Notes: generated by a model not told the origin, from the sequence alone. Counted from the stretch's first letter, positions 8,367 through 17,433 are shown. The stretch: 38,522 nt of DNA from Melioribacteraceae bacterium (GCA_027030245.1 JALVFE010000014.1:1-38522); one strand, 5' to 3'. Numbers and translations are program-made.

Positions 8367-9731
8367 TTACTTTATCCAGATTGTTTTAATGTTGACAAAC
8401 TCTTTAATTCCGTAATGTGAAAGTTCGCGACCGTAACCAGATTTTTTAATTCCCCCAAAAGGCAAGCGTGGATCGGATTTTACCAATCCGTTTATAAATA
8501 CCGATCCGGCTTCTATTTTGTGACTTAATTGTTTTGCTTTTTCGATATCGCGCGTCCACAATGAAGCGCCCAATCCAAACTCCGAATCGTTTGCGATTGA
8601 TATTGCATCGTTTTCGTCTTTTGCTCTTATTACTGCCGCGACAGGTCCGAACAGCTCTTGTTCGTAAGCCGGCATTCCTTTTTGCACCTCACTTAAAACC
8701 GTGGCGGGATAAAAATATCCTTCACCTTCCAACGGAATTCCGCCCGTTAATATTTTAGCACCGAGCCGGACGGAGTCTTTCACCTGTAGATCAAGTTCAA
8801 CAAGTAAATCCTTTCGTGCAAGCGGACCAAGTTCTGTGCTTTCATCCATCGGATTTCCTGTTTTTACATTTTTCATTTTTTCTGTAAACTTTTGTTCGAA
8901 CTCGCCCGCTATTTCTTCAACAACAATAAACCGCTTGGCGGCAATACAGCTTTGTCCGTTATTGATTAAACGCGCCGTAACCCCCGTGTTTACTGCATCA
9001 TCCAAGTCGGCATCCGCAAAAACTATGAAGGGATCGCTTCCGCCCAATTCCATTACCGTTTTCTTTAACATTTTACCGGAAAGTTCCGCAACTTTACTTC
9101 CCGCATATTCGCTTCCGGTAAGCGTTGCAGCTTTTACTTTCGGATTCTTAATTATTTCGTCAACTAATCCGGGACCAATCAACAAAGTTCTAAATACATT
9201 TTCCGGGAAACCCGCCTCTTTAAAAATTTGCTCGATTGCCAGCGCTGTCTGCGGAACGTTCGATGCATGTTTCAGAACACCGACATTGCCTGCCATCAAT
9301 GCCGGAGCCGCAAAACGGAATACTTGCCACATCGGAAAATTCCAAGGCATCACCGCCAATACAATTCCAAGCGGATCAAATTGAACATAGCTTTCACTTG
9401 CGTCCGTTTCAATTATTTCGTTTGCCAAAATCGATTCTGCATTTTCCGCGTAATATTCGCAAACCCAAGCGCATTTTTCAGCTTCCGCTATAGCCTGCTT
9501 TACAGGTTTTCCCATTTCCAGCGTCATCAATTCCGCATACTTCCTTTTCCCGTTTCGTAATATGCTTGCTGCGTTTTTCATCAATTCCGATCTTTCGCGG
9601 AACCCGGTTTCCTTCCAATCCATAAAAGCCCTGTGAACATCATTAATTATTGCGTTGATTTCTGCGCTGTTTAATTCGGGAAATGTTTTCACCAACTTGC
9701 CGTTAGCCGGATTGATCGTTTGAATTGCCAT
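8367..9731 (-). CDS. NAD(P)-dependent aldehyde dehydrogenase, succinate-semialdehyde type
   Basis: 454 aa. It oxidises an aldehyde (probably succinate semialdehyde or a similar short one) to the acid. Landmarks: cofactor-site segment VMPWNFPMWQVFRFAAPALMAGN, general base in MELGGSDPF, catalytic Cys in NNGQSCIAAKRF, and the C-terminal FGGIKKSGYGRELSHYGIKEFVN typical of the Sad/YneI and GabD group. I start at the ATG at 9731 because GGGG lies 6 bases upstream; a GTG at 9743 in frame overlaps that ribosome site and is less likely. It converges with the pentapeptide gene only 4 bases away and has no partner gene of a GABA pathway nearby, so the natural substrate is open. Confidence 0.92.
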   Translation of the reverse strand: MAIQTINPANGKLVKTFPELNSAEINAIINDVHRAFMDWKETGFRERSELMKNAASILRNGKRKYAELMTLEMGKPVKQAIAEAEKCAWVCEYYAENAESILANEIIETDASESYVQFDPLGIVLAVMPWNFPMWQVFRFAAPALMAGNVGVLKHASNVPQTALAIEQIFKEAGFPENVFRTLLIGPGLVDEIIKNPKVKAATLTGSEYAGSKVAELSGKMLKKTVMELGGSDPFIVFADADLDDAVNTGVTARLINNGQSCIAAKRFIVVEEIAGEFEQKFTEKMKNVKTGNPMDESTELGPLARKDLLVELDLQVKDSVRLGAKILTGGIPLEGEGYFYPATVLSEVQKGMPAYEQELFGPVAAVIRAKDENDAISIANDSEFGLGASLWTRDIEKAKQLSHKIEAGSVFINGLVKSDPRLPFGGIKKSGYGRELSHYGIKEFVNIKTIWIK

Positions 9732-9815
9732 TTTAATCCCCACAATTAATTACAAATTTAGTATACTTCAAATTAAACAAATTTATTAATGATAAAGAAA
9801 AGGAAAAACATAAAT

Positions 9816-10184
9816 ATGAACGCAAGAACACAAATTATCATTGCGGGAATTTCCGGTTTGTCAGCCGTTGCACTCGGAGCATTCGGTGCGCACGGATTAA
9901 AAAAAATTCTTTCTCCGGAAAATCTGGAAATTTATAAAACCGGAATTTCATATCATCTTATCCACTCGGTTGTTTTATTGGCAATTGCATTAAATACAGC
10001 ATACGATTTTACAACCTCGTTTTTATTTTTTGTTGCCGGAATACTACTCTTTTCGTTTTCACTTTATGCTTATTCAATTTCGGGAATAAAACTTTTTGCA
10101 ATTATTACCCCGTTCGGCGGTGTTAGCCTGATTATAGGTTGGCTGATGTTAATTATCAAAGTGATAAAAACCAATTCAATATGA
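9816..10184 (+). CDS. DUF423 small membrane protein (YgdD-like)
   Basis: 122 aa with four membrane helices. The signature GLSAVALGAFGAHGLK near the N-terminus, followed by YKTGISYHLIHSVVLLAIAL and a C-terminal TPFGGVSLIIGWLML, is that of the DUF423 family of inner-membrane proteins, whose function is unknown. The ATG at 9816 is preceded by AAGGA 11 bases upstream; an ATG at 9789 would add a charged tail (MIKKRKNIN) and has no ribosome site. It is divergent from the aldehyde dehydrogenase gene with 84 bases between the starts. Confidence 0.9.
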   Translation: MNARTQIIIAGISGLSAVALGAFGAHGLKKILSPENLEIYKTGISYHLIHSVVLLAIALNTAYDFTTSFLFFVAGILLFSFSLYAYSISGIKLFAIITPFGGVSLIIGWLMLIIKVIKTNSI

Positions 10185-10315
10185 TTTGCGAAAATTAATG
10201 CGGGTTGTTTTTAAAAAAATCAAACCAAGCATGCAGACTTAAAGCAGCAGCCGGTTTAAGTATTTCAACGGCTTTTCATAAAAAGAAATACTATAATTAA
10301 TTAAGTTTATATTAC

Positions 10316-11383
10316 TTAATTTTTAGCGGCAGCAAATATCCATTCTTCGCAAAATGACGGGATATAAACCCTGTTGTAAGTAACTTCGCTAAATCTGGCA
10401 TTCAAAATTTCATCTACCAATTCGAATGTTTCATTATCGAATACCGACGAACACTGCATGCTCAAAATTCCGCCTTTTTTCAAACGGCTTTTTATTCGGT
10501 CGAATAGTTTACCCAAATAAGTCGGTCTGTCCATTCTCGTAAAAGCTTCCGGATGCATTGTCAAATCACTTATTATGGCATCGAACTTCGGACCTTTGGC
10601 AAGGAATTTCATTACGTCTTGATAAACAACTTTTACTCTCGGATCGTCGAAAGCCTTATAACAAATTTTCTTCAAATATTTTTTAGATGCTTCAACAACA
10701 TCTTCATCGATATCGATTAAAGTAACGGAATCCGGTTTGTATTTTAATACTTCGTGTAAAATTCCACCGTCTCCTCCGCCAAGCACGGCAACTTTACTCA
10801 GATTTCCTTTTAATGGTTTTAGAATATTAACCAACGCTTTATTGTAAATATCCGCATCATATTCGGCAATTTGCAAATCTCTATCTAGAAATAACATTCT
10901 ACCGAACGTTTTATTTTGAACAATTTCTATAAGCTGATACTTCGATCTCTTTGCGTATAAAACTTTATCGATGTAATATTTTACTTCATAATCGTAATCC
11001 GATTCGGATACAATCCAAGAAGGATTAATTAATTCGATTGTGCCTCCTCTCTGCACTTCGGCAATACGGGTTGAGTTCGGTTTAAGTTTCCTTTGAACGA
11101 AACGGATGAACTTCTCTTGTTTTTTCGCATCCGAGCAAGTATAAACATCGAGCGAAATATTGCCCGCTTCGGGATAAGTATGCAATGCAATATGCGATTC
11201 GCTTATAATCGCCAAAACCGTTATGCCAACGGGATTAAATTTGTGACTGATGATTTTTTCGTAAGTTAGTCCGGATTTTTCTATTCCTTCAACTACAAGT
11301 TTTTCCAATTCTTCCGGTGAATTTAAAATTTTACTATTGCAATTAAGCAATTCTACTACGTGATGCGTTCCTCTCGATTTCAT
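10316..11383 (-). CDS. Fused AdoMet decarboxylase and spermine-synthase-like aminopropyltransferase
   Basis: 355 aa joining two steps of polyamine synthesis. Residues 1-115 are a class 1b S-adenosylmethionine decarboxylase: the self-cleavage site is Glu62-Ser63 in SESHIALHTYPE, with His68 and Cys83 also in place, at the same numbers I recall for the Thermotoga maritima enzyme. Residues 125-355 are an aminopropyltransferase with the AdoMet loop LGGGDGGILHEVLKYKP (201-217), acidic LIDID, Asp176 and Asp273. This half resembles human spermine synthase more than bacterial SpeE: EYDADIYNKAL, SDLTMHP and IPSFCEEWIF match ESDLAYTRAI, NDLTAVP and VPSYLELWVF. The product would make decarboxylated AdoMet and use it in the same chain. 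Acceptor and product (spermidine, spermine or another) are not decided by sequence. A weak ACGGA precedes the ATG. Confidence 0.93.
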   Translation of the reverse strand: MKSRGTHHVVELLNCNSKILNSPEELEKLVVEGIEKSGLTYEKIISHKFNPVGITVLAIISESHIALHTYPEAGNISLDVYTCSDAKKQEKFIRFVQRKLKPNSTRIAEVQRGGTIELINPSWIVSESDYDYEVKYYIDKVLYAKRSKYQLIEIVQNKTFGRMLFLDRDLQIAEYDADIYNKALVNILKPLKGNLSKVAVLGGGDGGILHEVLKYKPDSVTLIDIDEDVVEASKKYLKKICYKAFDDPRVKVVYQDVMKFLAKGPKFDAIISDLTMHPEAFTRMDRPTYLGKLFDRIKSRLKKGGILSMQCSSVFDNETFELVDEILNARFSEVTYNRVYIPSFCEEWIFAAAKN

Positions 11384-11562
11384 AATTTATTCCGTAAAAG
11401 ATTTTTTAAGTCTTCAAATATCGGAAATAATAAGTTAATTTGAAAATTTAGCGACTTAAAACAAAAAAACAAGGAAATGCCAAGTAAAAATCAATTACAC
11501 TGCGGGAAAAATACCACAAAAGCAAAAAAATCTTTATGATTCACACAAAAAGTTTGTTGTTT

Positions 11563-11577
11563 AACGTTATACGTTAT
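11563..11577. promoter_or_regulatory. Possible operator of the toxin-antitoxin fusion gene
   Basis: Twelve bases before the start of the fusion gene lies AACGT-TAT-ACGTT, an inverted repeat that also contains two tandem copies of ACGTTAT (11564-11577). HigA proteins usually repress their own promoter through such palindromes; the assignment here is by position and symmetry only. Confidence 0.4.
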
Positions 11578-11588
11578 ATATTATTGCT

Positions 11589-12140
11589 ATGATTAAAACA
11601 TTTTTGTGTAAAGAAACCGAAAAAATTTTCAACCGCAGCTTTTCCGGGCAATTTCCCGCCGGAATTCAACATCTTACCGCAATGAAAATGAGAATGCTGA
11701 ACAGAGCATATACGCAAAGCGACTTAAAAAATCCGCCTCGCAATAGGTTTGAACTTGTAAGATCCGGAAATACTGTTAAATATTCGTTAACAATAAAATC
11801 AAGTTGGAAACTGAATTTCACAGCTTCAGACGGAAATCTTTTTGAAGTTGAACTTACTAATATTACAGTAAAAAATTCTGCTAACGAGAAAGGCGGTTTT
11901 CAACCGGTTCACCCCGGTGAGATTTTAGAAAACGAATTTTTAAGACCTTTAAATTTAAGTCAGAATAAATTAGCCATCGCTATTAAAGTTCCGCCCCGCA
12001 GAATAAACGAAATAGTTTTACGAAAGCGAAAAATAACGGCGGATACCGCCATCAAGCTGGCAAAGTATTTTGATATGTCGCCGGAATTTTGGATGGGTCT
12101 GCAATCAGATTACGAATTGGATATTGCTTTACAGGAATAG
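11589..12140 (+). CDS. Single-chain HigB-like toxin / HigA-like antitoxin fusion
   Basis: 183 aa. Residues 1-95 resemble HigB of the RelE superfamily (IKTFLCKETEKIFNRSFSGQFP, MLNRAYTQSDLKNPPRNRFELV, YSLTIKSSWKLNF). In the usual family the corresponding stretch reads close to YSIRINDQWRICF, so the conserved Arg is Lys here and the active site may be weakened. A linker (about 96-105) leads to residues 106-183, a complete HigA-type XRE regulator: VHPGEILENEFLRPLNLSQNKLAIAIKVPPRRINEIV, then KRKITADTAIKLAKYFDMSPEFWMGLQ. HigB and HigA are normally two adjacent genes, toxin first; here the order is kept but there is no stop between them. No second antitoxin gene is beside it. No Shine-Dalgarno motif is seen. 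A frame-preserving fusion that became a plain autorepressor is the main alternative to a functional toxin. Confidence 0.88.
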   Translation: MIKTFLCKETEKIFNRSFSGQFPAGIQHLTAMKMRMLNRAYTQSDLKNPPRNRFELVRSGNTVKYSLTIKSSWKLNFTASDGNLFEVELTNITVKNSANEKGGFQPVHPGEILENEFLRPLNLSQNKLAIAIKVPPRRINEIVLRKRKITADTAIKLAKYFDMSPEFWMGLQSDYELDIALQE

Positions 12141-12185
12141 AATTTGCGGGTAAACCGATGAAAGCAAAAGATTAGACTAATAAAT

Positions 12186-13196
12186 TTACCGCGCGCGCCT
12201 TAACAACAAAGACAGCTTTTCAAATTTTTTTTTATTTATGCAAACTTGTCCGTAAATTTTCCGGATTTTTGCTTCGTCCAGTTTTTCAAAATCTTCTTCA
12301 CGCGGAACGATAATCAATCCGCTCATATCCACCGCAGCCGGACTTACCATAATTTTATCGTTTCCCTCAAGATAAAAATATTCGGGTCTGTGTTTTGCCC
12401 GCGGGAATACTGCAAGCTTCCACTCATTATTTTTATACGAACCGACAATGTTCAGCATCGGTTCTTCTTTATCTCCCGTTAAATCTTGAATCGCGGAAAC
12501 AAGCTTGTAAAATAGCATTTCCAAATCTTCCGGGTTATTGCCTTCAATAAAATAAATCTTTCTCAGATTATCATCCACCGCAATCAATTTGTTCTTCCCG
12601 TTTTCCATTAAAACATTACCGTAGTTTTTTGTCAACAAATCGTATTGATTTTCCAACGGCATAACGTCTTTGGTTCCGGCTTGAAAATGCATGTGGTCGG
12701 GCGCCGAAGCTCCGCATTTCGGTCCGTTGTAAAACACCGTTAATTTATCGCCCAACTCCTTGATAAGAGAAAGAAAAACATCAAAATTTCCGTTGATTTG
12801 TTGGGGAACGTGATTACTTTTTACAATTGTAAAATGTTCCGGGAAAATGGGAAAGGGATTACATAAAATTAAAAAATCTTTCCCGAACGGAATGCCACGC
12901 TGTTCGGGGGGTAAATTTTCCAAACACAAAAAACACTTTCTGTTATTTATTGATTTCTTATCAACCTTTGCTGAAGTTGATTTAATTCTACCCGGATTGA
13001 ACTGAATTCTGACCGCAATACCGTTAATAATAAACGATTTTGTTTTAATCCCTTTCAAAGCTTCATAATTTTTTCCGCACAAATCCCAGCTCTGTTTCTG
13101 TTGGTTTAACAAAGCAATCACGCGGGAAGAAAGAGAATCGGATGCACCGAACCGCTTTAGTTCAGCTTCGGAAATGTTCAAGTTAACGTCCGGCAT
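12186..13196 (-). CDS. HIT-superfamily nucleotidyltransferase/phosphorylase-like protein (DUF4922 type)
   Basis: 336 aa, cytoplasmic. The HIT-type motif GASAPDHMHFQAG gives His168-Met-His170-Phe-Gln172; the HxHxQ pattern is that of Ap4A phosphorylase, GalT and GDP-hexose phosphorylase relatives, with the middle His as the expected nucleotidyl carrier. A CFLC pair (88-91) and RGIPFGKDFLILCNPFPIFPEHFTI upstream are the usual N-terminal half of the HIT-like fold. I associate this architecture with DUF4922 proteins. Likely reaction: phosphorolysis or transfer of a nucleotide from a dinucleotide or NDP-sugar. Its start lies 1 base after the stop of the glycosyltransferase upstream, so they are co-translated; this favours an NDP-sugar substrate, which is inference. 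Confidence 0.8.
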   Translation of the reverse strand: MPDVNLNISEAELKRFGASDSLSSRVIALLNQQKQSWDLCGKNYEALKGIKTKSFIINGIAVRIQFNPGRIKSTSAKVDKKSINNRKCFLCLENLPPEQRGIPFGKDFLILCNPFPIFPEHFTIVKSNHVPQQINGNFDVFLSLIKELGDKLTVFYNGPKCGASAPDHMHFQAGTKDVMPLENQYDLLTKNYGNVLMENGKNKLIAVDDNLRKIYFIEGNNPEDLEMLFYKLVSAIQDLTGDKEEPMLNIVGSYKNNEWKLAVFPRAKHRPEYFYLEGNDKIMVSPAAVDMSGLIIVPREEDFEKLDEAKIRKIYGQVCINKKKFEKLSLLLRRAR

Positions 13197-13197
13197 T

Positions 13198-14646
13198 TCA
13201 GTTTTCCGGTAAATTTAATTTTTGACGGGCTAAAATTTCTATTGTTCTTATTCTGTCTTTGTAAACGTTGTTTCTGTTTATGCTTTCGATGTTCAAAGCG
13301 GCGTCGGTATTTCCTTCCCAGCGTCTGCACCGGTAAATGGGTTGATAAATTCTTCCGATTTGATATCGGCGGGAAATTGCCAAACCAACCGCATAGTCTT
13401 CGCCGTAACTTACGTTGGGCACTTTAATTTTTCTTAAAACCGGCGTATAAAAAGCCCGCGGCGCACCCAGTCCGTTTATGCGCAATGCATTATTTCTTCC
13501 GTTTTCTGGTGTCCATTCTTTGTGATCGATAATACCAGGCGGTATTTCTTCGAGATTGAAATTTGTCATCTGATACGAACCGATTACCATCGCGCAATTT
13601 TCTTCGTAAAATTTATCTACAATCTTTTGCAAAGTTGTTTCGTCGTAGTAAAGATCGTCGCTATCGAGCTGGACTGCAAACTTTCCGCATTTTGGATGAA
13701 ACAAAGCTTCGTTCCAACATCCGCCTATGCCTAAATCTCTTCTTTCCGGAATCAGATGAATAAGTCTTTCGTCTTGAAACGATTTTATTACTTCCGTCGT
13801 TCCGTCGGTGGAATGATTATCCACCACAATTAAATTAAATTTAAAATTTGTTTTTTGATTAAGAACCGACTTTACAGCATCGGCAATGGTTTTCTCACGA
13901 TTGTAAACGGGAATAATGACAGAAGCTTCAAATTCGAACTCTTCTTCATCAAAATTGACTTTTTGAAATTCGGGTTTTAAGTATGCGCCAATCCGCTTCA
14001 AATGTTCGGTAAAAGCTTTTTCCATTTCAATTTGCACTTCCCGGTTTTTCGGATCGACATAATCGAATTGTTTTTCTCCGGATTTACGGGTATCGAACTG
14101 TGCCGTAGTGTAAAGAAATTCGGGAATCCTGAGAAAATTGCTTACCCGGGAAAGAGCCAAGCGCAATTCATACAAACCGGCATATTTGAAATCTCCAGTT
14201 ATTTCTTCGCTTATTTGTTTCAGAAAATCGGTTTTTATTAATAGCAACGTTCCGAAATCGAAATCATCCCTCACGCTTCCGGTTTGATAATCGATCACGG
14301 GATGTTTCACAAGAGTATTTTCCTTTAATTCCAAATAATCGGAATAAACCAAGCCGGCATTTGAATCTACTGCTACATTTAGCATTCTCTCCAATGCAAA
14401 TTGACCGAGACCGGCTAAATCCGATTTTATAATCATTAACGCATACTCCGTTTTAACCGAGTCTATAATTTTTCTCATTGTTTGCGAAGAAAATAAATCA
14501 CCGGTTAACAATAAACCGGAATGATTAAAATCCTCTTTTGTTGAAACTACATATACGTTTTCCAATAAACCGGATTTTTTAAGCAATTCGGAACTTCTTA
14601 AAGTATTGCTACCCGAATCGAATACGAATGCGGTTATTTTTTTCAT
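13198..14646 (-). CDS. Family 2 glycosyltransferase with extra N-terminal GT-A-like module
   Basis: 482 aa. The C-terminal half (about 238-482) is a normal GT2 enzyme: [36 protein letters not shown], the metal-binding LDSDDLY (328-333), [13 protein letters not shown] and the late GEDYAVGL motif. The first 200 residues look like a second, degenerate GT-A fold ([26 protein letters not shown]) without a clear DxD, perhaps for acceptor binding or dimer contact. No membrane helix, so it acts in the cytoplasm on a sugar nucleotide. AAAGGA sits 5 bases before the ATG and overlaps the end of the TonB receptor gene, and the next gene starts 1 base after its stop. Sugar and acceptor cannot be told. Confidence 0.88.
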   Translation of the reverse strand: MKKITAFVFDSGSNTLRSSELLKKSGLLENVYVVSTKEDFNHSGLLLTGDLFSSQTMRKIIDSVKTEYALMIIKSDLAGLGQFALERMLNVAVDSNAGLVYSDYLELKENTLVKHPVIDYQTGSVRDDFDFGTLLLIKTDFLKQISEEITGDFKYAGLYELRLALSRVSNFLRIPEFLYTTAQFDTRKSGEKQFDYVDPKNREVQIEMEKAFTEHLKRIGAYLKPEFQKVNFDEEEFEFEASVIIPVYNREKTIADAVKSVLNQKTNFKFNLIVVDNHSTDGTTEVIKSFQDERLIHLIPERRDLGIGGCWNEALFHPKCGKFAVQLDSDDLYYDETTLQKIVDKFYEENCAMVIGSYQMTNFNLEEIPPGIIDHKEWTPENGRNNALRINGLGAPRAFYTPVLRKIKVPNVSYGEDYAVGLAISRRYQIGRIYQPIYRCRRWEGNTDAALNIESINRNNVYKDRIRTIEILARQKLNLPEN

Positions 14647-14655
14647 TTGAATCCT

Positions 14656-16626
14656 TTAAAATTTAATTTTTAATCCCATTAATAACTCTCTTCCTTTTTC
14701 GGGCAATCCCCATTGGGTGAAGTATAATTTATCCAGCAGGTTATTTACCCTAAAAAATATTTCCATTGGCATCGATTTATTTAAGAAAAAATTATAAGAA
14801 ACTCTGGAATTAACAATTAAATAAGAAGGAAGCTTTTGAAAATATATGCTGCCTTCTTTAAGTCCGTACTCCTCGCCGATAAAATTCGCTTCAAAAACGA
14901 AATCAAAGTTCTTAATGAATTTATAATCGATTTGTGCATTTGCAATTAACCGAGGTTTATACTCAAGCGTATCGGCAAATTTTCCTTTTTCATTTTTAGC
15001 GAAAGAGTTTAAGTATGAAATATTCAGATTGACATTTAATTCTTTCTCGGGGTTCAATTGAAGCGCTAACTCGGTTCCCCATGTTCTGATTTTATCTTTG
15101 TTTACCCTTTTAAATTGTTTACCGGGCAAAGTGATTCTTTCTATTCCGTTTGAAAGAAGCGAATAAAAAAGTGAAATTTTAATTTCATTATTCAAAAATG
15201 CGTAACTGAAGTTTGTTTCAAAATTATAAACATCTTCCGATTTAAGACCGGGATTTGGAACAAATCTGCCCAAAGCCCCCGAATACAATTCGCGCAGAGT
15301 AGGGAATCTGCTTTTCTTTCCAAATATCAATTGAGTTGAAAAGTCATCCGTGAAATAATGGGTTAAACCGGTTTTAAAATTAATTTTACTTTCCGCTTGT
15401 CTTTTTATTTTCCCGCCTGTTTCAGGTGTTGTTTGCCAATCCAAGCCCGCACCGGCCAAAAAAGTATTTTTTAAAGTATGGTATTCATATTCAGTTCCAA
15501 AACTAAAAACATTCTGAGAATAAATTTTATCATCGGGATCGGTCAGAAAATTTTCAACATGCACGGAATTCAGGTTGCTTGCCGATATTTTCAGAACAGA
15601 TGAATAACTTAAAAATCCGGTATACAAAGCGCGCCCGTAAAGAACAATATCGTTATTATTTTCAACATCATCCAATTCGGAAAAAGTTGCATCCGTATAT
15701 TGATTAATCTTCATTTTAAAACCTGAAAGGGAAACAGCGTAATCGAGCGTGTGAAACGTATTAAACAGTTGATGTTTACCATTTAATATTAAAGTGAGTT
15801 TCCTCCATAAAGGATATCTCCAAAAACGCGGTTTTTTAACGTTATATTCGGGCGCTACGCCTTTTTCGGCATCCACAATTGAAGCGGAAAGCGACAATTG
15901 GGAAAACTCGGAAAATTTTTGAATAATTTTTACGAATCCGTTAAATCTTTGATGATCGGTATTTAAACGGATGTCTTTTCCCGAATAAAAATCGCTTGTA
16001 TTGGCGGGAAGTTTATACTCACCGCTTTTTTCATAGCCGAAAGAAAATACATAGGAAAACAAGCCGCTAATTCCGGAATAGTTTAACTTCAATTCGTGAG
16101 AATCATTACTTCCGAAAACGTAATACACGTTCTTAATTTTGTTTGCGGCAGAAGGGATAAAAGACTCCAATGCAATTAATCCGCCCATTGTCTTGGCACC
16201 GAACAAAACGGACGGTGTTCCCCCGGATATGCTAATAGAATTCAAAGCGTTTGTCGGAACCAAGCTCAAATCAATTCTGTTATCCCACGGAACAGGCATC
16301 GGTGTTCCGTCGAAAAAAAGAGCAAGTTGTCTCACTCCGTATCCGCGAAGAAAAATTTGGCTTTCCCCTCTTGAATTAACTTGCAGCTTTAACGACGGAA
16401 TGAACTTTGAAACTTCGGCTACCGATTTGGCATCGGATTTGGTAATCAGATCGTATTTTAATAAACTCACAGGTTTGGGATTAATCAACTCCGATCCGCT
16501 AACGGTTATTTCCTTTAATTTGTATGTCTTCGTCGTATCTTGGGCAAAAAGAACCTTTCCGGAAATTACAAGAATAATTAACGATATAAAGCGAAAAAAT
16601 ATTTTCGGATAAGTATGACTATACAT
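14656..16626 (-). CDS. TonB-dependent outer-membrane receptor
   Basis: 656 aa. Signal peptide about 1-28 ending FAQ, a possible TonB box (KEITVSG) near 38-44, plug domain about 50-155 (VAEVSKFIPSLKLQVNSRGESQIFLRGYGVRQLALFFDG, PSVLFGAKTMGGLIALES), then a beta-barrel ending PMEIFFRVNNLLDKLYFTQWGLPEKGRELLMGLKIKF, with the final Phe expected for outer-membrane insertion. It imports a substrate using TonB energy. There is no CarboxypepD-like N-terminal extension, so it is not a SusC type; it is closer to the BtuB/siderophore style. First gene of a three-gene operon with a glycosyltransferase and a HIT-like enzyme. The ribosome site is weak (GAAAAAGA next to the ATG). Confidence 0.92.
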   Translation of the reverse strand: MYSHTYPKIFFRFISLIILVISGKVLFAQDTTKTYKLKEITVSGSELINPKPVSLLKYDLITKSDAKSVAEVSKFIPSLKLQVNSRGESQIFLRGYGVRQLALFFDGTPMPVPWDNRIDLSLVPTNALNSISISGGTPSVLFGAKTMGGLIALESFIPSAANKIKNVYYVFGSNDSHELKLNYSGISGLFSYVFSFGYEKSGEYKLPANTSDFYSGKDIRLNTDHQRFNGFVKIIQKFSEFSQLSLSASIVDAEKGVAPEYNVKKPRFWRYPLWRKLTLILNGKHQLFNTFHTLDYAVSLSGFKMKINQYTDATFSELDDVENNNDIVLYGRALYTGFLSYSSVLKISASNLNSVHVENFLTDPDDKIYSQNVFSFGTEYEYHTLKNTFLAGAGLDWQTTPETGGKIKRQAESKINFKTGLTHYFTDDFSTQLIFGKKSRFPTLRELYSGALGRFVPNPGLKSEDVYNFETNFSYAFLNNEIKISLFYSLLSNGIERITLPGKQFKRVNKDKIRTWGTELALQLNPEKELNVNLNISYLNSFAKNEKGKFADTLEYKPRLIANAQIDYKFIKNFDFVFEANFIGEEYGLKEGSIYFQKLPSYLIVNSRVSYNFFLNKSMPMEIFFRVNNLLDKLYFTQWGLPEKGRELLMGLKIKF

Positions 16627-16846
16627 TCTTTTTCAGTTTTAGAAAATAATAACACTTGTAAATATAAAGGAAATGGTAAGCAAGTGGAAAAAAATTGAAA
16701 TAAATTGCTTTGGCTCACAATTTATGTTTAATAAAATAGGTAAGTTGACAAAATAATTTAGTATTTTTATTTTACCAAATAAAAAAATATTTGTTTTATA
16801 ATTGTAAAGCAATTTATCTATTCATCTAAAAGAAAGGAGCAGTATT

Positions 16847-17413
16847 ATGAAAAAAGCACTGGCTGTTTTAGTTGTATTGTTTTTGTTGACCGGAATAACA
16901 AATGCACAGGTAGGAAAAATGGCCGTAGAACCCAACATAACTTTGGCAATTCCTTTGGGAGATTTTGCAGATGCTTATAACATGGGATTCGGCGGAACCG
17001 TAACTTTTATGTATAGAGTTATTCCCCAAATGGACTTAACCGGCTCTATCGGTTACCTCAGATGGGGATATAAAGCTACAGATGGAAGTTACAGCTCCAT
17101 TCCGTTCTTGGTCGGTGCACGTTATTACTTTTCGCCAGGAAACATTATGCCGTATGCCGGAGCAGAACTGGGATTACACTTTAGTAGCGCAAGCTTCGAA
17201 ATCCCGACTTACACGGTATTCGGACAAACTTACGGCGGCGGCACAGCATCGACTTCCAGTACTGATTTCGGATTGGGTTTTGGCGGCGGCGCGTTAATTA
17301 AAGCTGGCTCCAATTTAACTCTGGATGCAACTCTGCAATATAATTTAATTGCTTCCAGCGGTTCTTACAGCTTTTTAAGCGTAGAAGTCGGAGCAAAATT
17401 CGGAATAAATTAA
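16847..17413 (+). CDS. Small outer-membrane beta-barrel protein
   Basis: 188 aa. Signal peptide MKKALAVLVVLFLLTGITNAQ, then Gly- and aromatic-rich alternating strands (MAVEPNITLAIPLGDFADAYNMGFGGTVTFMYRV, PFLVGARYYFS, GLGFGGGALIKAGSNLTLDATLQYNLI) ending VEVGAKFGIN. This is an eight-strand OmpA/opacity-type barrel by pattern. AAAGGAG lies 7 bases before the ATG, a strong site. It converges on another barrel gene at 17488 and shares a terminator hairpin with it. Function beyond a structural or porin role is unknown. Confidence 0.85.
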   Translation: MKKALAVLVVLFLLTGITNAQVGKMAVEPNITLAIPLGDFADAYNMGFGGTVTFMYRVIPQMDLTGSIGYLRWGYKATDGSYSSIPFLVGARYYFSPGNIMPYAGAELGLHFSSASFEIPTYTVFGQTYGGGTASTSSTDFGLGFGGGALIKAGSNLTLDATLQYNLIASSGSYSFLSVEVGAKFGIN

Positions 17414-17433
17414 TTTATTTTGATATAAACAAA

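Noticed and set aside
8836-9384. 182-residue plus-strand frame
   Set aside because: Antisense to the aldehyde dehydrogenase core, whose motifs are unmistakable.
14656-16626. SusC-type polysaccharide utilisation locus
   Set aside because: The receptor lacks the N-terminal carboxypeptidase-like extension and there is no SusD partner.
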